This document shows, in pieces, positions 15,802 to 25,414 of a stretch of 64,000 nt of DNA. A program made the position numbers and the translations under genes. Position 1 is the stretch's first letter, and each line of letters begins with the position of its first letter. Under the pieces are notes generated by a model, which made no database searches, was not told the DNA's origin, and worked only from the letters and a program-made list of their open reading frames with translations. Source of the stretch: Curvibacter sp. PAE-UM (GTDB taxonomy: Bacteria > Pseudomonadota > Gammaproteobacteria > Burkholderiales > Burkholderiaceae_C); the NCBI RefSeq assembly GCF_001432305.1, contig NZ_KQ483358.1, forward strand, positions 1,636,847 to 1,700,846. Direction: 5' to 3'.

Positions 15802-17025
15802 TCAGGCCGGCATCAGCGCCTCCTGGCGCGTCAGCAGCCGCTCCACCAGATCACGCACGCTGCGGATCTGCGCGCCGAAGGGCAGGGCCCCCACGCCGCG
15901 GAAGAACAGGCCTTTCCTGACATCACCGCGCAGCGCGGCGGCGAGCTGGTTGTCGATGCAGAACTGGCCCCAGCCGGGCAGGCCGTCGCGCAGGCCGCAC
16001 TGGGCCAGGCAGTCGAAGCTCTTGGTGCAGCGGTTCTTGTGGTGCACCACGGCCTGCAGCTTGTGCTCGATCTTCAGGTAGGCGCGCAGCCAGGGGGTGG
16101 CCACCGCGCGCGCGGGCAGGCCGGCCACGCTGGTGAACTCCACCATCTCGTCCTCTTTCGCCTCGGCGAGGATGCGCTTGAACTCGGGGTGCGCGTCGCC
16201 CTCGCTGGTGACGGCAAAGGGCGTGCCCAGCTGCACGCCCGCCGCGCCCAGCGACTGCAGGCGCGCGATGTCGGCGTGCGTGCGGATGCCGCCGGCGGCG
16301 ATCAGCGGAATCTCCTGTTCGATGCCGGCGCTGCGCAGGAAGGCCAGCGACTGCGGAATCACGTTCTCGAAGTCGAAGCGCGGGTCGTTGAGGTCGGCGA
16401 TCCTGGCTGCGCCCAGGTGGCCACCGGCCAGGCGCGGGTGCTCAATGACGATGGCGTCGGGCAGGCGTTTCTTGCGCTCCCACTTCTTCACGATCAGCTG
16501 CACGCCGCGCGCGTCCGAGAGGATGGGGATCAACGCGGCCTTGGGATGGTCCTGCGCCAGGTCGGGCAGGTCCAGCGGCAGGCCGGCGCCCACGACCACG
16601 GCGTCGATGCCGGCTTCGAGGGCGGTGGTGACGGAATGTGCGTATTCGCTCACGGCGCGCATGACATTGATGGCCAGCAGGCCGCGGCCTTGCGAGCGTT
16701 CGCGCGCGGCGCGGATCTCGCGTTTCAGCGCTTCGAGGTTGGCGGCGTTGATGGCCATCTTGGCGGCGTCGCCGGCTTCCAGGTGGCCGGTGGCGTCCAT
16801 CAGGTCCGGATAGTGGCGGCGCAGGTCCACGGAAGAGAGCGTGCCCACGCCGCCGAGCGCAGCCACGCTGCCGGCCAGACCGTGCGCCGAAACGCCGATG
16901 CCCATGCCACCCTGCACCAGGGGCAGCAGGGTGCGCCCGCCCAGGTTCAGCGGGCGCAGGCCGCTACGTGCCAGCCAGAGGGCGCTGTCGGCGGGGATGT
17001 GGGGGGAGGGGAGCGCAGCATTCAT
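15802..17025 (-). CDS. Nitronate monooxygenase (2-nitropropane dioxygenase-type flavoprotein)
   Basis: A TIM-barrel FMN enzyme of about 407 residues that oxidises alkyl nitronates to carbonyls and nitrite. Characteristic stretches are LVQGGMGIGVSAHGLAGSVAALGGVGTLSS at the N-terminus, GAGLPLDLP, AAGGIRTHADIARLQSLGAAGVQLGTPFAVTSEGDAHPEFK for phosphate binding, and a C-terminal Cys-containing extension (NRCTKSFDCLAQCGLRDG) present in the larger betaproteobacterial forms. The ATG at 17025 is preferred; a GTG at 17043 would add six residues. Nitrite release and coupling with nnrS suggest detoxification of nitro or nitrosative products. Some family members have other oxidoreductase roles. Confidence 0.85.
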   Translation of the reverse strand: MNAALPSPHIPADSALWLARSGLRPLNLGGRTLLPLVQGGMGIGVSAHGLAGSVAALGGVGTLSSVDLRRHYPDLMDATGHLEAGDAAKMAINAANLEALKREIRAARERSQGRGLLAINVMRAVSEYAHSVTTALEAGIDAVVVGAGLPLDLPDLAQDHPKAALIPILSDARGVQLIVKKWERKKRLPDAIVIEHPRLAGGHLGAARIADLNDPRFDFENVIPQSLAFLRSAGIEQEIPLIAAGGIRTHADIARLQSLGAAGVQLGTPFAVTSEGDAHPEFKRILAEAKEDEMVEFTSVAGLPARAVATPWLRAYLKIEHKLQAVVHHKNRCTKSFDCLAQCGLRDGLPGWGQFCIDNQLAAALRGDVRKGLFFRGVGALPFGAQIRSVRDLVERLLTRQEALMPA

Positions 17026-17115
17026 GAACGGGCAGGCCGCCACGGCGGCCGGGAAAAAGACCAGCCGCCAGCTTAAGGACGATGTCCGCGCCGGGTTTTG
17101 CGCTGTGTCAAGAAA

Positions 17116-18657
17116 TCAGCGCAGGCGCAGCGGCGCGCTGCCCAGGCGGTAGCCGCCCACGTTGCCGGCCAGCTGGCGGGCCTGCTGCTCCAGGGCCTGG
17201 GCCGAGGCGGCCGAGCGGTCCAGCACGGCGGCGTTGTTGCTGACCATCTGCTCCAGCTGCGAGATGGCGTCCTGCAACTGGCTGAAGCCCTGGTCCTGCG
17301 CCTGGCCGTCGCGTGTGATCTGCGCCATGGTCTCGGCCACCTGGCGCACCTGGCCCACCACCTCCTGCATGGTGCGGCCGGCCTGCTCGACCAGCTTGCC
17401 GCCTTCGGCCACGCTGCCGACCGAGGCCTCGATGAGCTGCTTGATCTCCTTGGCCGCGGCGGCGCTGCGCCCGGCCAGCGAGCGCACCTCGGTGGCCACC
17501 ACGGCAAAACCCCGGCCCTGCTCGCCGGCACGCGCCGCTTCGACTGCGGCATTGAGCGCCAGGATGTTGGTCTGGAAGGCGATGCCGTCGATCACGCCGA
17601 TGATGTCGGCGATGCGGGCGGACGATTTGCGGATGTCCTGCATGGTGTCCACCACCTTGCCCACCACGGCGCCACCGCGCTCGGCCACCTTGGCGGCTTC
17701 GGCCGCCAGGGCCTGGGCCTGGCGCCCGCTGTCATGGCTGTGCTTCAGGGTGCCGGCCAGGGCCTGCATGCTGGTTTGGGCCTGCTCCACGCGTGCCGCC
17801 TGCGGGCTGCGCCGGTCTTCGGCCTGTTCGGGGGCGGCCAGCGCGCGCGTGCTGCTGGCCAATGCCTCGGCGTCCTGGTGCACCTGCGTGATCAGCTGCT
17901 GCACACCCTGCTGGATGCGGACCAGGGCGGCCTGCACCTGGCCGCTTTCGTCGTGCGTGCGCACGGCGATGGGCGTGTCGAGTTCACCGGCGGCCAGCTG
18001 TTGCGCCGCGCGCAGGTTCTCGCGCAGGCCGCGCGCGAGTGGCAGCAGCAGCCACAGGCCCCAGAGTGCGGCCAGCAGCACGGCGGCCACGCCGCAGTAG
18101 AGCAGCAGGGTGCGCGCGGCGGCGATGCTGCCGCGCTCCACGCTCTTGCGCTGCAGGGCGGTCAGGGTCTGGATGGACTGCTGCAGGGCGTTGAGCGCGG
18201 GCAGGGTCTCGCCGATGAACAGCAGCGAGGCTTCGGGCCGCAGGTTTTCGTCGACCAGCTTGACCACACGCTCGGCCGATTCCGTATGGGCGACGCGGTG
18301 GCGCTTGAGATCGGTCAGCACCTGGGCGTCGCTGCGCGAGCCCAGGCGCTCCAGCGTGGCCAGGGCCTGGTCGATCTGGCGGTTGGCGGCCGTCTGTTGT
18401 TCGCGGATCTGGCCCGTGGGCGCGGCGATGGGGGCGGTGATCTGCTGCTGGGTCAGGCGCGAGAGCTGCTCGGTGCTGGCGGTGACCTGCAAGGCGGCCT
18501 CGGTCTGGGCGCGGTCGCTGGCACCCATGCGTTCGCTGGCAATGCCGACCTGCTGCAACTGCTGCAGGGCCAGCAGGGTGAGGCCTGCCAGCAGCAACAG
18601 GGGCAGGCCCAGGGCCAGCGTCAGGCGGGTCCGGATTCTCCAGTCAGCGATGCGCAT
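17116..18657 (-). CDS. Methyl-accepting chemotaxis protein
   Basis: A 513-residue chemoreceptor. An N-terminal transmembrane helix ([21 protein letters not shown]) is followed by a helical periplasmic sensor domain of about 150 residues, a second transmembrane segment ([24 protein letters not shown]), a HAMP domain, and a cytoplasmic signalling domain with the hairpin tip [33 protein letters not shown] that binds CheA and CheW. The ATG at 18657 is chosen because AAGGAGA lies eight bases upstream; an upstream ATG at 18687 overlaps that site. Unlike the receptor at 19222, it ends with no pentapeptide tail. A 126-base gap upstream should contain its own promoter. Confidence 0.92.
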   Translation of the reverse strand: MRIADWRIRTRLTLALGLPLLLLAGLTLLALQQLQQVGIASERMGASDRAQTEAALQVTASTEQLSRLTQQQITAPIAAPTGQIREQQTAANRQIDQALATLERLGSRSDAQVLTDLKRHRVAHTESAERVVKLVDENLRPEASLLFIGETLPALNALQQSIQTLTALQRKSVERGSIAAARTLLLYCGVAAVLLAALWGLWLLLPLARGLRENLRAAQQLAAGELDTPIAVRTHDESGQVQAALVRIQQGVQQLITQVHQDAEALASSTRALAAPEQAEDRRSPQAARVEQAQTSMQALAGTLKHSHDSGRQAQALAAEAAKVAERGGAVVGKVVDTMQDIRKSSARIADIIGVIDGIAFQTNILALNAAVEAARAGEQGRGFAVVATEVRSLAGRSAAAAKEIKQLIEASVGSVAEGGKLVEQAGRTMQEVVGQVRQVAETMAQITRDGQAQDQGFSQLQDAISQLEQMVSNNAAVLDRSAASAQALEQQARQLAGNVGGYRLGSAPLRLR

Positions 18658-18783
18658 TCGAGTTGTCTCCTTGCACTGCAGCGGCATGGGGGCCGATGGC
18701 AGTCGTCAATGCCATGGAACAGCGGTCTGCCCATTGTGGCATCAGCACGCGCGCGTGGTCCAGCCCCGCCCGGGGCGCCGGTT

Positions 18784-19209
18784 TCAGCCGCGGGGGGAGG
18801 TCGGCGCGCCTGGCTTGCGGCGCATGAATTCCAGCAGTTCGCGATCGTTGCGGCGGATGTGGATCGAAAGCCAGTCGCGCAGCACGGTGGAGAGCTGCGC
18901 GGCCACCGCGATGCTGCCTTCCTGGTAGCGGCGCTGCAACTTTTCCAGCTGGTTGACGAAGGCCTGGTGGCCGATCTTGTGGCGCTCCAGGTTGGGAAAG
19001 CCGGCCTGCTCCATGGTGTGCTCTTCCTTGCGCAGATGGTCGGCGGTGTACCGGGTCAACTCCTGCAGGATGTTGCCCACCACCTCGCGACCTCGGCCCT
19101 CGGTGGTGGCATCGTGCAGGGTGTTGACCAGTTGTACCAGGTGCTTGTGGTCTTCATCGATCGGACCGCCGTCGATGACCATGTCCTGGGCCCATTCAAA
19201 GTAAGCCAT
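18784..19209 (-). CDS. Bacteriohemerythrin
   Basis: A 141-residue hemerythrin-like di-iron protein. The metal-binding residues are visible as His in DEDHKHL, HLRKEEHTM, HKIGHQAF and the C-terminal HIRRND, the H..HxxxE..HxxxH..HxxxxD signature. Such proteins reversibly bind oxygen and are used in oxygen storage, delivery to respiratory oxidases or oxygen sensing. The gene begins 12 bases after the chemoreceptor gene at 19222 and shares its strand, so it is probably the last gene of the same transcript. The pairing of a hemerythrin with a chemoreceptor suggests oxygen or energy taxis; that link is inference. Confidence 0.93.
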   Translation of the reverse strand: MAYFEWAQDMVIDGGPIDEDHKHLVQLVNTLHDATTEGRGREVVGNILQELTRYTADHLRKEEHTMEQAGFPNLERHKIGHQAFVNQLEKLQRRYQEGSIAVAAQLSTVLRDWLSIHIRRNDRELLEFMRRKPGAPTSPRG

Positions 19210-19221
19210 GGTGTCTGCTCC

Positions 19222-20826
19222 TCAGGCGCTCAGGGCCAAGGGTGCCGGTGCCGACAGCCGGGCGGGGCCCGGGGCCGTGTGGCTGCCCAGCCGGAACACG
19301 CTGACCACCTGTACCAATCCCATGGCCTGGTGTTCCAGGGATTGCGCGGCGGCAGCGGCCTCTTCCACCAGCGCAGCGTTCTGCTGCGTGACCTGGTCCA
19401 TCTGGCCGATGGCCTGGTTGATCTGATCGACGCCGGTGGTCTGCTCGCGGCTGGCGGTTCGGATCTCGCCCATCAGGTCGGCCACGCGGCGCACGTGCAC
19501 CACGATCTCGTCCATGGTGCTGCCGGCCTGCTCCACCAGCTTGCTGCCTTCGCTGACGTTGCCCACCGACTCGTCGATCAGCTGCTTGATCTCCTTGGCG
19601 GCGGTGGCGCTGCGCCCGGCCAGGCTGCGCACCTCGCTGGCCACCACGGCGAAGCCGCGGCCCTGCTCACCGGCGCGCGCCGCTTCCACGGCGGCGTTGA
19701 GCGCCAGGATGTTGGTCTGGAAAGCGATGCCATCAATGATGCCAATGATGTCGGCGATCTTGCGCGAGGACGTGTTGATGGCCTCCATGGTGTGCACCAC
19801 CTTGCCCACCACGTCGCCGCCCTTGACCGCCACCTGCGCGGCCGATTCGGCCAGCTCGTTGGCGTGGCGGCCGCTTTCGTAGTTGTTCTTGATGGTGGCG
19901 GAGAGCTGCTCCATGGAGGCGGCGGTCTGCTCCAGTGCGCTGGCCTGCTCTTCGGTACGCGAGGACAGGTCGAGGTTGCCGGCGGCGATCTCGCGGGTGG
20001 CCGTGGACATGCTCTCCGAGCCCTGGCGCACCTGTTGCACGATGCGCGCCAGGCTGTCGTTCATCTCCTGCAGGGCCAGCAGCAGCTGGCCGGTCTCGTC
20101 GCGGCTCTCCACCCGGATGTGGCTGCCGAGGTCGCCGCTGGCCACGGTACGGGCCACCTGCACGGCCTGACTGAGGGGGCGCGTGATGGAGCGCGTGATC
20201 CACCAGGCTGACAGCGCGCCCAGCAGCAGGCCCAGCAGACCCAGCACCGCCATGAAGGCCTGGGCTGACACGATGCTGCGCTGAACTTCGCCGCTGCTGG
20301 CCACGACGATCTTCTTCTGCAGCTCGGTCAGCTGGTCGATCGGTGCCTGCAGGGCGTCGAGCAGGGGCAGGGTCTCGGTGTTCATCAGGCGCGTGGCTTC
20401 CTCCCGGTTGCCTTCTTCCATGAGCCTGGCCACCTTGCCGAAGGAGGCGACGTACTGGCCGCGCGTTTCCTTCAGGCGGGCCAGCAGGGCCCGTCCCTCG
20501 GGCAGGTAGATGAGCCGGTCCAGCGTTTCCAGCGCCACGTCGATGGTCCTCTTGTTCTCGGCGATGCGCTCCTTGATCCGGGCCAGCTGCGATACATCGT
20601 TCACGATGATCAGCTCCATGGTGCGGCGCGCATTGGCCCGGGTGGTGGCGTTGATCACGTTGGCGGCCTCGGCCTTGACCCAGTCCTTCTCGATGATGCG
20701 GCTGTTGACCTCGCCGATCTGGCTGAAGCGCAGCAGGGCGAGCAGGATGACGGCGAGCAGCATCACGATGAGCAGGCCGAAGCCCAGGCCCAGCCGGGTG
20801 CCGATTTTCAGGTTGGCGATGGTCAT
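19222..20826 (-). CDS. Methyl-accepting chemotaxis protein with 4-helix-bundle sensor domain
   Basis: A 534-residue Tar/Tsr-like receptor: transmembrane helix 1 ([21 protein letters not shown]), a periplasmic four-helix bundle (residues about 35-190, with [32 protein letters not shown]), transmembrane helix 2 ([21 protein letters not shown]), a HAMP domain ([20 protein letters not shown]) and the conserved signalling tip. The sensor type usually reads small organic acids or amino acids. The gene lies 18 bases after the carbonic anhydrase gene and 12 before the bacteriohemerythrin, all on the strand of the nar operon. What it senses is unknown, but nitrate, oxygen or redox taxis would fit the context. 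Confidence 0.93.
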   Translation of the reverse strand: MTIANLKIGTRLGLGFGLLIVMLLAVILLALLRFSQIGEVNSRIIEKDWVKAEAANVINATTRANARRTMELIIVNDVSQLARIKERIAENKRTIDVALETLDRLIYLPEGRALLARLKETRGQYVASFGKVARLMEEGNREEATRLMNTETLPLLDALQAPIDQLTELQKKIVVASSGEVQRSIVSAQAFMAVLGLLGLLLGALSAWWITRSITRPLSQAVQVARTVASGDLGSHIRVESRDETGQLLLALQEMNDSLARIVQQVRQGSESMSTATREIAAGNLDLSSRTEEQASALEQTAASMEQLSATIKNNYESGRHANELAESAAQVAVKGGDVVGKVVHTMEAINTSSRKIADIIGIIDGIAFQTNILALNAAVEAARAGEQGRGFAVVASEVRSLAGRSATAAKEIKQLIDESVGNVSEGSKLVEQAGSTMDEIVVHVRRVADLMGEIRTASREQTTGVDQINQAIGQMDQVTQQNAALVEEAAAAAQSLEHQAMGLVQVVSVFRLGSHTAPGPARLSAPAPLALSA

Positions 20827-20844
20827 GGTGGTTCTCGGAAATAC

Positions 20845-21621
20845 TCAGCTTGATCGGGGCCTGGCGTAACTGCCGTCGATTTCATTGAACAGGGGGCTGG
20901 CCATGGTGTCGGTATCGGCATCGGCGTAGGGGCCGGTGCCGCTGTGCGTGGCGCTGGAGGCCGGCACGAATTCCCCGCTTTTCACGTCGAACACATGCAC
21001 TTCGCCGTCTTCGATCACGTAGTGCCAGCCGTGCAGGGCCAGCTGGCCGGCTTCCACGCGCTCGCGCACCATGGGGTAGCCCATCAGGCGCTCCAGTTGC
21101 AGGATCACGGCGCGCTGTTCGGTGCGGCGCAGCGCTTCGGGCGACATCTGCACGGGCAGCACGGCTTCGCGGCCCAGCTCCAGCCAGGCGGCCAGGTTGA
21201 TGGCATCCTTCGGAGCCCCTTCGTAGAGCGCGCGGATGCCGCCGCAGTGGCTGTGGCCGCAGACGACGATGCGCGAGACCTTGAGGTTGAGCACGGCGAA
21301 CTCGATGGCCGCGGCCGTGCCGTGGTAGCCGGTGAAACGCCGCGCGGCGCCCAGATAGGCCCCTTCGGGGGACATGTCCCCCGAGGGCACCGTCGTCATG
21401 CCGTCGTGCGGCGGCACGAAGGCGGCCACATTGCGCACGATGAACAGGTCACCCGGCCCGGTGCCCGTGAGCAGGTAGGGCACCAGGCGCGAGTCGGAGC
21501 AGCCGATGAAGAGGATGGTGGGGTGCTGGCCGCGCTCCACCAGATCCTGGAACTGGTCCTGGATGCCGGGGAAAGTCTGGTCGTGAAAGCGGCGCAGTCG
21601 CTCCAGCAGTTCGTCGGGCAT
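20845..21621 (-). CDS. Beta-class carbonic anhydrase
   Basis: A 258-residue zinc enzyme interconverting CO2 and bicarbonate in the cytoplasm. The zinc ligands and catalytic dyad are visible: Cys and Asp-Arg in FIGCSDSRLVP, and His and Cys in VVCGHSHCGGIRALYEG. Also typical are the N-terminal helix MPDELLERLRRFHDQTFPG and IEFAVLNLKVSRIVVCGH. A C-terminal extension of about 40 residues (HVFDVKSGEFVPASSATHSG and on) is longer than in the E. coli Can enzyme. It begins 15 bases after ppiC and so appears to belong to the nar transcript. It could supply bicarbonate or buffer pH during nitrate respiration; this is inference. Confidence 0.93.
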   Translation of the reverse strand: MPDELLERLRRFHDQTFPGIQDQFQDLVERGQHPTILFIGCSDSRLVPYLLTGTGPGDLFIVRNVAAFVPPHDGMTTVPSGDMSPEGAYLGAARRFTGYHGTAAAIEFAVLNLKVSRIVVCGHSHCGGIRALYEGAPKDAINLAAWLELGREAVLPVQMSPEALRRTEQRAVILQLERLMGYPMVRERVEAGQLALHGWHYVIEDGEVHVFDVKSGEFVPASSATHSGTGPYADADTDTMASPLFNEIDGSYARPRSS

Positions 21622-21636
21622 CGGCGCGCTTTCCGT

Positions 21637-22464
21637 TTACTGGACCAAGGGCGTGTCGGCCGCGTCCAGTTCCACGCCTTCGAGCTCGGCCTGTCCGGCC
21701 AGCAGGGCCAGGTACTGGCGCAGCGCGGTCACGTAGGTCTGCTGGCGCAGTGTCATGGCCACGGCGCCATGCACGGATTCGAAGGGCTGGTCAACGCCGG
21801 CCTCGCGCTGGCGTACGTCCACCACGTGCAGGCCGAAACGGCTGTGCACCAGGCGCGGCAACACGCCCACCTCGCTCTGGCCGAAGATCTCGCGCGCGAA
21901 CTCGGGCGCGCAGTCCTGCGCCGTGAGCCAGCCCAGCTCGCCGCCTTCGGCACCGCTGGGGCAGTTGGAGAGCTTGCGCGCCGCCTCGACGAAGGGGTCG
22001 CCCGTGCCGTCGTGGCTGCGCACATCGAGCAGGGCGCCTTCGGCGCGCTTGCGCAAGGCGACCACATCCACGCCCGGCGTCACCGCGAACAGGATGTGGC
22101 GCACGTGCGCGCGCTCGCCGATGCGGTAACGCGCAGCGTGGGCGGCGTGGTGGCGGCGGCAGGCTTCTTCCGAGGGCTCGGGGATCTGCAGGCTTTGTTC
22201 GAGCAGTTGCTCGATGGCATCGACCGCCGCCTCGCTGGGCACACCGTCGGCCGCGCTGTCGTCCGCGGCCAGCAGGCCGGCGCGCTGCGCGGCCTGGCGC
22301 AGCAACTCGGTGCAGGCACGCTGGCGCAGCTCGTCGTCACTGAGCTTTTCATCGGCAAGGTGCAGGGCGACGCCGTTGACCCGCGCGATGGCGACGGGGG
22401 TTGCAATGGCCGTATCGGCCTCGGCACTGGCGCAGCCGCAGCTGGAGGAGCAGGGGGTTTTCAT
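21637..22464 (-). CDS. ppiC: PpiC-type peptidyl-prolyl isomerase of the nar operon
   Basis: A 275-residue parvulin-type isomerase. The C-terminal rotamase domain shows HVRHILFAVTPGVD, SNCPSGAEGGELGWLTAQDCAPEFAREIFG and SRFGLHVVDVRQRE, the standard PpiC core. The N-terminus starts MKTPCSSSCGCASAEAD, a Cys-rich stretch with no Sec signal, so it is cytoplasmic, unlike SurA/PrsA relatives. ATG at 22464 overlaps the narI stop in an ATGA junction, which fixes the start; a longer open frame upstream is a shadow of narI. A ppiC gene after narGHJI is common in betaproteobacteria and presumably helps nitrate reductase folding or insertion. Confidence 0.92.
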   Translation of the reverse strand: MKTPCSSSCGCASAEADTAIATPVAIARVNGVALHLADEKLSDDELRQRACTELLRQAAQRAGLLAADDSAADGVPSEAAVDAIEQLLEQSLQIPEPSEEACRRHHAAHAARYRIGERAHVRHILFAVTPGVDVVALRKRAEGALLDVRSHDGTGDPFVEAARKLSNCPSGAEGGELGWLTAQDCAPEFAREIFGQSEVGVLPRLVHSRFGLHVVDVRQREAGVDQPFESVHGAVAMTLRQQTYVTALRQYLALLAGQAELEGVELDAADTPLVQ

Positions 22465-23201
22465 ACACGGGCTCCCGGCTGGCGCGGCAGGTTGTGGCCG
22501 GCGGGAACATTGAGCCGGCGGCTGCGCACGACCTGGTAGGGCCGCATCAGGTAGGTCACCGAGGCAAAACCGCTCCAGACGTGTACCAGACGCGTGAAGG
22601 GGAAGATCAGGAAGATGCTCATGCCCAGGAACATGTGCGCCTTGAAGACCCAGCTGGCCTGCAGCAGCAGCTCGGGGGCGCCACTGCGGAAGGTCACGAT
22701 GCGTTGCGCCCACTCGGCCAGTTGCATCATCATGCCGCCGTCCAGGTGCTGGGCCGACAGCGGGATGGTGGCCAGGCCCAGCGCGAACTGCAGCCACAGC
22801 AGGAGCAGCAACACGATGTCACCGGGCTTGCTGGTGGCACGGATGCGCGGTTCGAACAGGCGGCGGTGCAGCAGCAGCGTGACGCCGATGAACCCCAGCA
22901 CCCCGAACAGGCCGCCCGAGACCATGGCCAGCAGCTGCTTGGCGCCGGCCGTCATGAAGGGCTCGTAGAGGAAGTGCGGCGTCAGCATGCCCACCGTGTG
23001 GCCGAAGAAGAGGAAGAGGATGCCGACGTGGAACAGGTTGCTGCCCCAGCGCAGCTGGCCGGCCTTGAGCAGCTGCGAGGAATCGCTTTTCCAGGTGTAC
23101 TGGTCGCGGTCGAAGCGCACCAGGCTGCCCAGCAGGAAGACCGTGAGGCAGATGTAGGGATAGATCCCGAAGACGAACTGGTTGAGGTAGTTCATGCTCA
23201 T
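22461..23201 (-). CDS. narI: Respiratory nitrate reductase gamma subunit (cytochrome b)
   Basis: A 246-residue quinol-oxidising membrane subunit with five transmembrane helices (FGIYPYICLTVFLLGSLVRF, SNLFHVGILFLFFGHTVGML, GLFGVLGFIGVTLLL, IVLLLLLWLQFALGLATIPL, FKAHMFLGMSIFLIFPFTRLVHVWS). Its His residues in NLFHVG, FFGHTVG, FKAHMFLG and RLVHVW are the ligands of the two b haems. It passes electrons from quinol to NarH. The start overlaps narJ by four bases (ATGA), and the stop overlaps ppiC, so translation is coupled along the operon. Either of the first two Met codons may be used. Confidence 0.96.
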   Translation of the reverse strand: MSMNYLNQFVFGIYPYICLTVFLLGSLVRFDRDQYTWKSDSSQLLKAGQLRWGSNLFHVGILFLFFGHTVGMLTPHFLYEPFMTAGAKQLLAMVSGGLFGVLGFIGVTLLLHRRLFEPRIRATSKPGDIVLLLLLWLQFALGLATIPLSAQHLDGGMMMQLAEWAQRIVTFRSGAPELLLQASWVFKAHMFLGMSIFLIFPFTRLVHVWSGFASVTYLMRPYQVVRSRRLNVPAGHNLPRQPGARV

Positions 23202-23878
23202 GCTCCTGGCGCAGTGGGCTGCGCAACATTCCTGACGATGCGGATGGGCTGGGGCTGGCCGGGTTTGGCCTGGCCCTGGGTGGAGCAGCCGTCAAAAGCC
23301 ATGGGTTCCTCCCAGGCCTGGTCCAGCGGCTCGTCTTCCACCACCTTCACGGCCTGGGCCCGCTCACCGGCGACCTCCAGCAGGGCGCCCAGCACGCTGG
23401 CATAGGGGCTCTCGCGTTTCACCAGGGCGCTGAAGATGGCGTTGAGGATGTGGGCGATCTCACCCAGGAAGGCGCGCGCCTCCTTGGCCGGCTGGGTGGA
23501 GACGAACTCCAGCACCACCGGCAGGTAGTCGGGCAGCTCGCCTTCGGCGAGATACAGCCCGGCCTTCTCGTAGGTCTGGGCCAGGTCGATCATGGCCGGG
23601 CCGCGGTCGCGGCTGTCGCCATGCACGTGCTCGAACAGGTGCAGCGAGGTGGCGCGGCCGCGGTCGAACAGCTGCACGTAGTCGGCTTCCATGTCGATCG
23701 GGTCGCGCGTGCGCATGGACTTGAGCAGCGCGTCGAGCTCGCCCAGGCGGGTGGCGCCCAGGGCCTGTTCACTGTGCAGCGCGGCGCTGAGGTCGCCCAG
23801 ATGGCCGCGCAGTTCGGCGTCGGGGTAGCCCAGCAGACGGGCCAGCACGCGCAGGGTCAAAGTAGCGTTGTGGGTCAT
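23198..23878 (-). CDS. narJ: Nitrate reductase molybdenum cofactor assembly chaperone
   Basis: A 226-residue private chaperone that binds apo-NarGH and allows molybdenum cofactor insertion and membrane attachment; it is not part of the final enzyme. It belongs to the TorD/DmsD/NarJ helical family: LRVLARLLGYPDAELRGHL, MEADYVQLFDRGRATSLHLFEHVHGDSRDRGPAMIDL, DYLPVVLEFVS. The C-terminal 40 residues (EPLDQAWEEPMAFDGCSTQGQ) form the tail common to NarJ of this group. Start ATG at 23878 lies two bases after the narH stop; the much longer open frame reaching 24859 is a narH shadow. Confidence 0.95.
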   Translation of the reverse strand: MTHNATLTLRVLARLLGYPDAELRGHLGDLSAALHSEQALGATRLGELDALLKSMRTRDPIDMEADYVQLFDRGRATSLHLFEHVHGDSRDRGPAMIDLAQTYEKAGLYLAEGELPDYLPVVLEFVSTQPAKEARAFLGEIAHILNAIFSALVKRESPYASVLGALLEVAGERAQAVKVVEDEPLDQAWEEPMAFDGCSTQGQAKPGQPQPIRIVRNVAQPTAPGA

Positions 23879-23880
23879 GA

Positions 23881-25404
23881 TCAGACTCCTGCCTTGATGG
23901 GGATGGTGCGGCGTTTGCCGCTGCCGAAGAGGCTGGCTTCGCTGGCGCCGTCGGAGCAGCCGTTGCCAAACGAGAAGCCGCAGCCGCCGCGCATGTCGAA
24001 GGTGTTCTCGGCGTACTCGCGGTGCGAGCTCGGGATGACGAAGCGGTCCTCGTAGTTGGCAATCGCCATCACGTGGTACATGTCTTCCACCTCGGCCTGC
24101 GTCATCTGCACCTGCTGCAAGGCCGTGGTGTTGATGCGGCCTTCGACGTGCTTCTCGCGCTGGTAGGCGCGCATGGCGAGCATGCGTTCCAGGGCGCGTT
24201 CCACCGGCATGGTGTCGCCGGCGGTCAGCAGGTTGGCCAGGTACTTGACCGGGATGCGCAGCTGCTTGACGTCCGGGATCTCGCCGTTGATGCCGATGTC
24301 GCCGGCGTTCGCTGCCGCCGTGATGGGCGAGAGCGGCGGCACGTACCAGACCATGGGCAGCGTGCGGTACTCGGGGTGCAGGGGCAGGGCCACCTTCCAC
24401 TCCACCGCCATCTTGTAGACCGGGCTCCTGCGCGCGGCGTCCATCCAGGCATCGGGGATGCCGTCGGCACGGGCCTGCTCGATCACCTTCGGATCGTTGG
24501 GGTCCAGGAAGATGTTGAGCTGGGCTTCGTAGAGGTCGCGGTCGTGTTCCACGCTGGCCGCTTCCTGGATGCGGTCGGCATCGTAGAGCAGCACGCCCAG
24601 GTAGCGGATGCGGCCCACACAGGTCTCGGAGCAGACGGTGGGTTGCCCGGCCTCGATGCGCGGGTAGCAGAAGATGCACTTCTCGGCCTTGCCCGATTCC
24701 CAGTTGTAGTAGATCTTCTTGTAGGGGCAGCCGCTCACGCACATGCGCCAGCCGCGGCACTTGTCCTGGTCGATCAGCACGATGCCGTCTTCCTCGCGCT
24801 TGTAGATCGAGCCCGAGGGGCACGATGCGACGCAGGCCGGGTTCAGGCAGTGCTCGCACAGGCGCGGCAGGTACATCATGAAGGTGTTCTCGAACTGGCC
24901 GTAGATGTCCTTCTGCACGTCGTCGAAGTTCTTGTCCTTCGAACGCTTGCTGAATTCACCACCCAGGATTTCTTCCCAGTTCGGGCCCCACTCGATCTTC
25001 TCCATGCGCTGGCCGGTGATCAGGCTGCGCGGACGTGCCGTGGGCGCGGCCTTCATCTCGGGCGCCGACTGCAGATGGTCGTAGTCGAAGGTGAAGGGCT
25101 CGTAGTAGTCGTCGATCTGCGGCAGGTTGGGGTTGGCGAAGATCTTCATCAGCAGCTTCCACTTCGCCCCCTGGCGCGGCTCGATGCTGCCGTTCGATTT
25201 ACGGACCCAGCCGCCGTTCCACTTGTCCTGGTTCTCCCATTCCTTGGGGTAGCCGATGCCGGGTTTGGTCTCGACGTTGTTGAACCAGGCGTATTCCATG
25301 CCTTTGCGGCTGGTCCAGACGTTCTTGCAGGTGACCGAACAGGTGTGGCAGCCGATGCACTTGTCCAGGTTGAGCACCATGCCGATTTGAGCGCGGATTT
25401 TCAT
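23881..25404 (-). CDS. narH: Respiratory nitrate reductase beta subunit (iron-sulfur)
   Basis: A 507-residue subunit that conducts electrons from NarI to NarG. Four cysteine groups for one [3Fe-4S] and three [4Fe-4S] clusters are present: CIGCHTCSVTCKNVW at the N-terminus, CEHCLNPACVASCPSG, CRGWRMCVSGCPYKK, and CIFCYPRIEAGQPTVCSETCVGR. In the third group Trp replaces one cysteine (CRGWRMC), the hallmark of the [3Fe-4S] cluster in NarH. The C-terminus has a Gly/Cys/Ser-rich tail (MRGGCGFSFGNGCSDGA). It begins ten bases after narG, with a good ribosome site (AAGGAGA). Confidence 0.97.
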   Translation of the reverse strand: MKIRAQIGMVLNLDKCIGCHTCSVTCKNVWTSRKGMEYAWFNNVETKPGIGYPKEWENQDKWNGGWVRKSNGSIEPRQGAKWKLLMKIFANPNLPQIDDYYEPFTFDYDHLQSAPEMKAAPTARPRSLITGQRMEKIEWGPNWEEILGGEFSKRSKDKNFDDVQKDIYGQFENTFMMYLPRLCEHCLNPACVASCPSGSIYKREEDGIVLIDQDKCRGWRMCVSGCPYKKIYYNWESGKAEKCIFCYPRIEAGQPTVCSETCVGRIRYLGVLLYDADRIQEAASVEHDRDLYEAQLNIFLDPNDPKVIEQARADGIPDAWMDAARRSPVYKMAVEWKVALPLHPEYRTLPMVWYVPPLSPITAAANAGDIGINGEIPDVKQLRIPVKYLANLLTAGDTMPVERALERMLAMRAYQREKHVEGRINTTALQQVQMTQAEVEDMYHVMAIANYEDRFVIPSSHREYAENTFDMRGGCGFSFGNGCSDGASEASLFGSGKRRTIPIKAGV

Positions 25405-25414
25405 GGTCGTCTCC

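Noticed and set aside
21637..22797. Long version of ppiC starting in narI
   Set aside because: The upstream half is a frame shadow of narI; ATG 22464 forms the ATGA overlap and starts a normal protein.
23198..24859. 553-codon fusion frame covering narJ and part of narH
   Set aside because: Only the last 226 codons are NarJ; the rest is an out-of-frame reading of narH.
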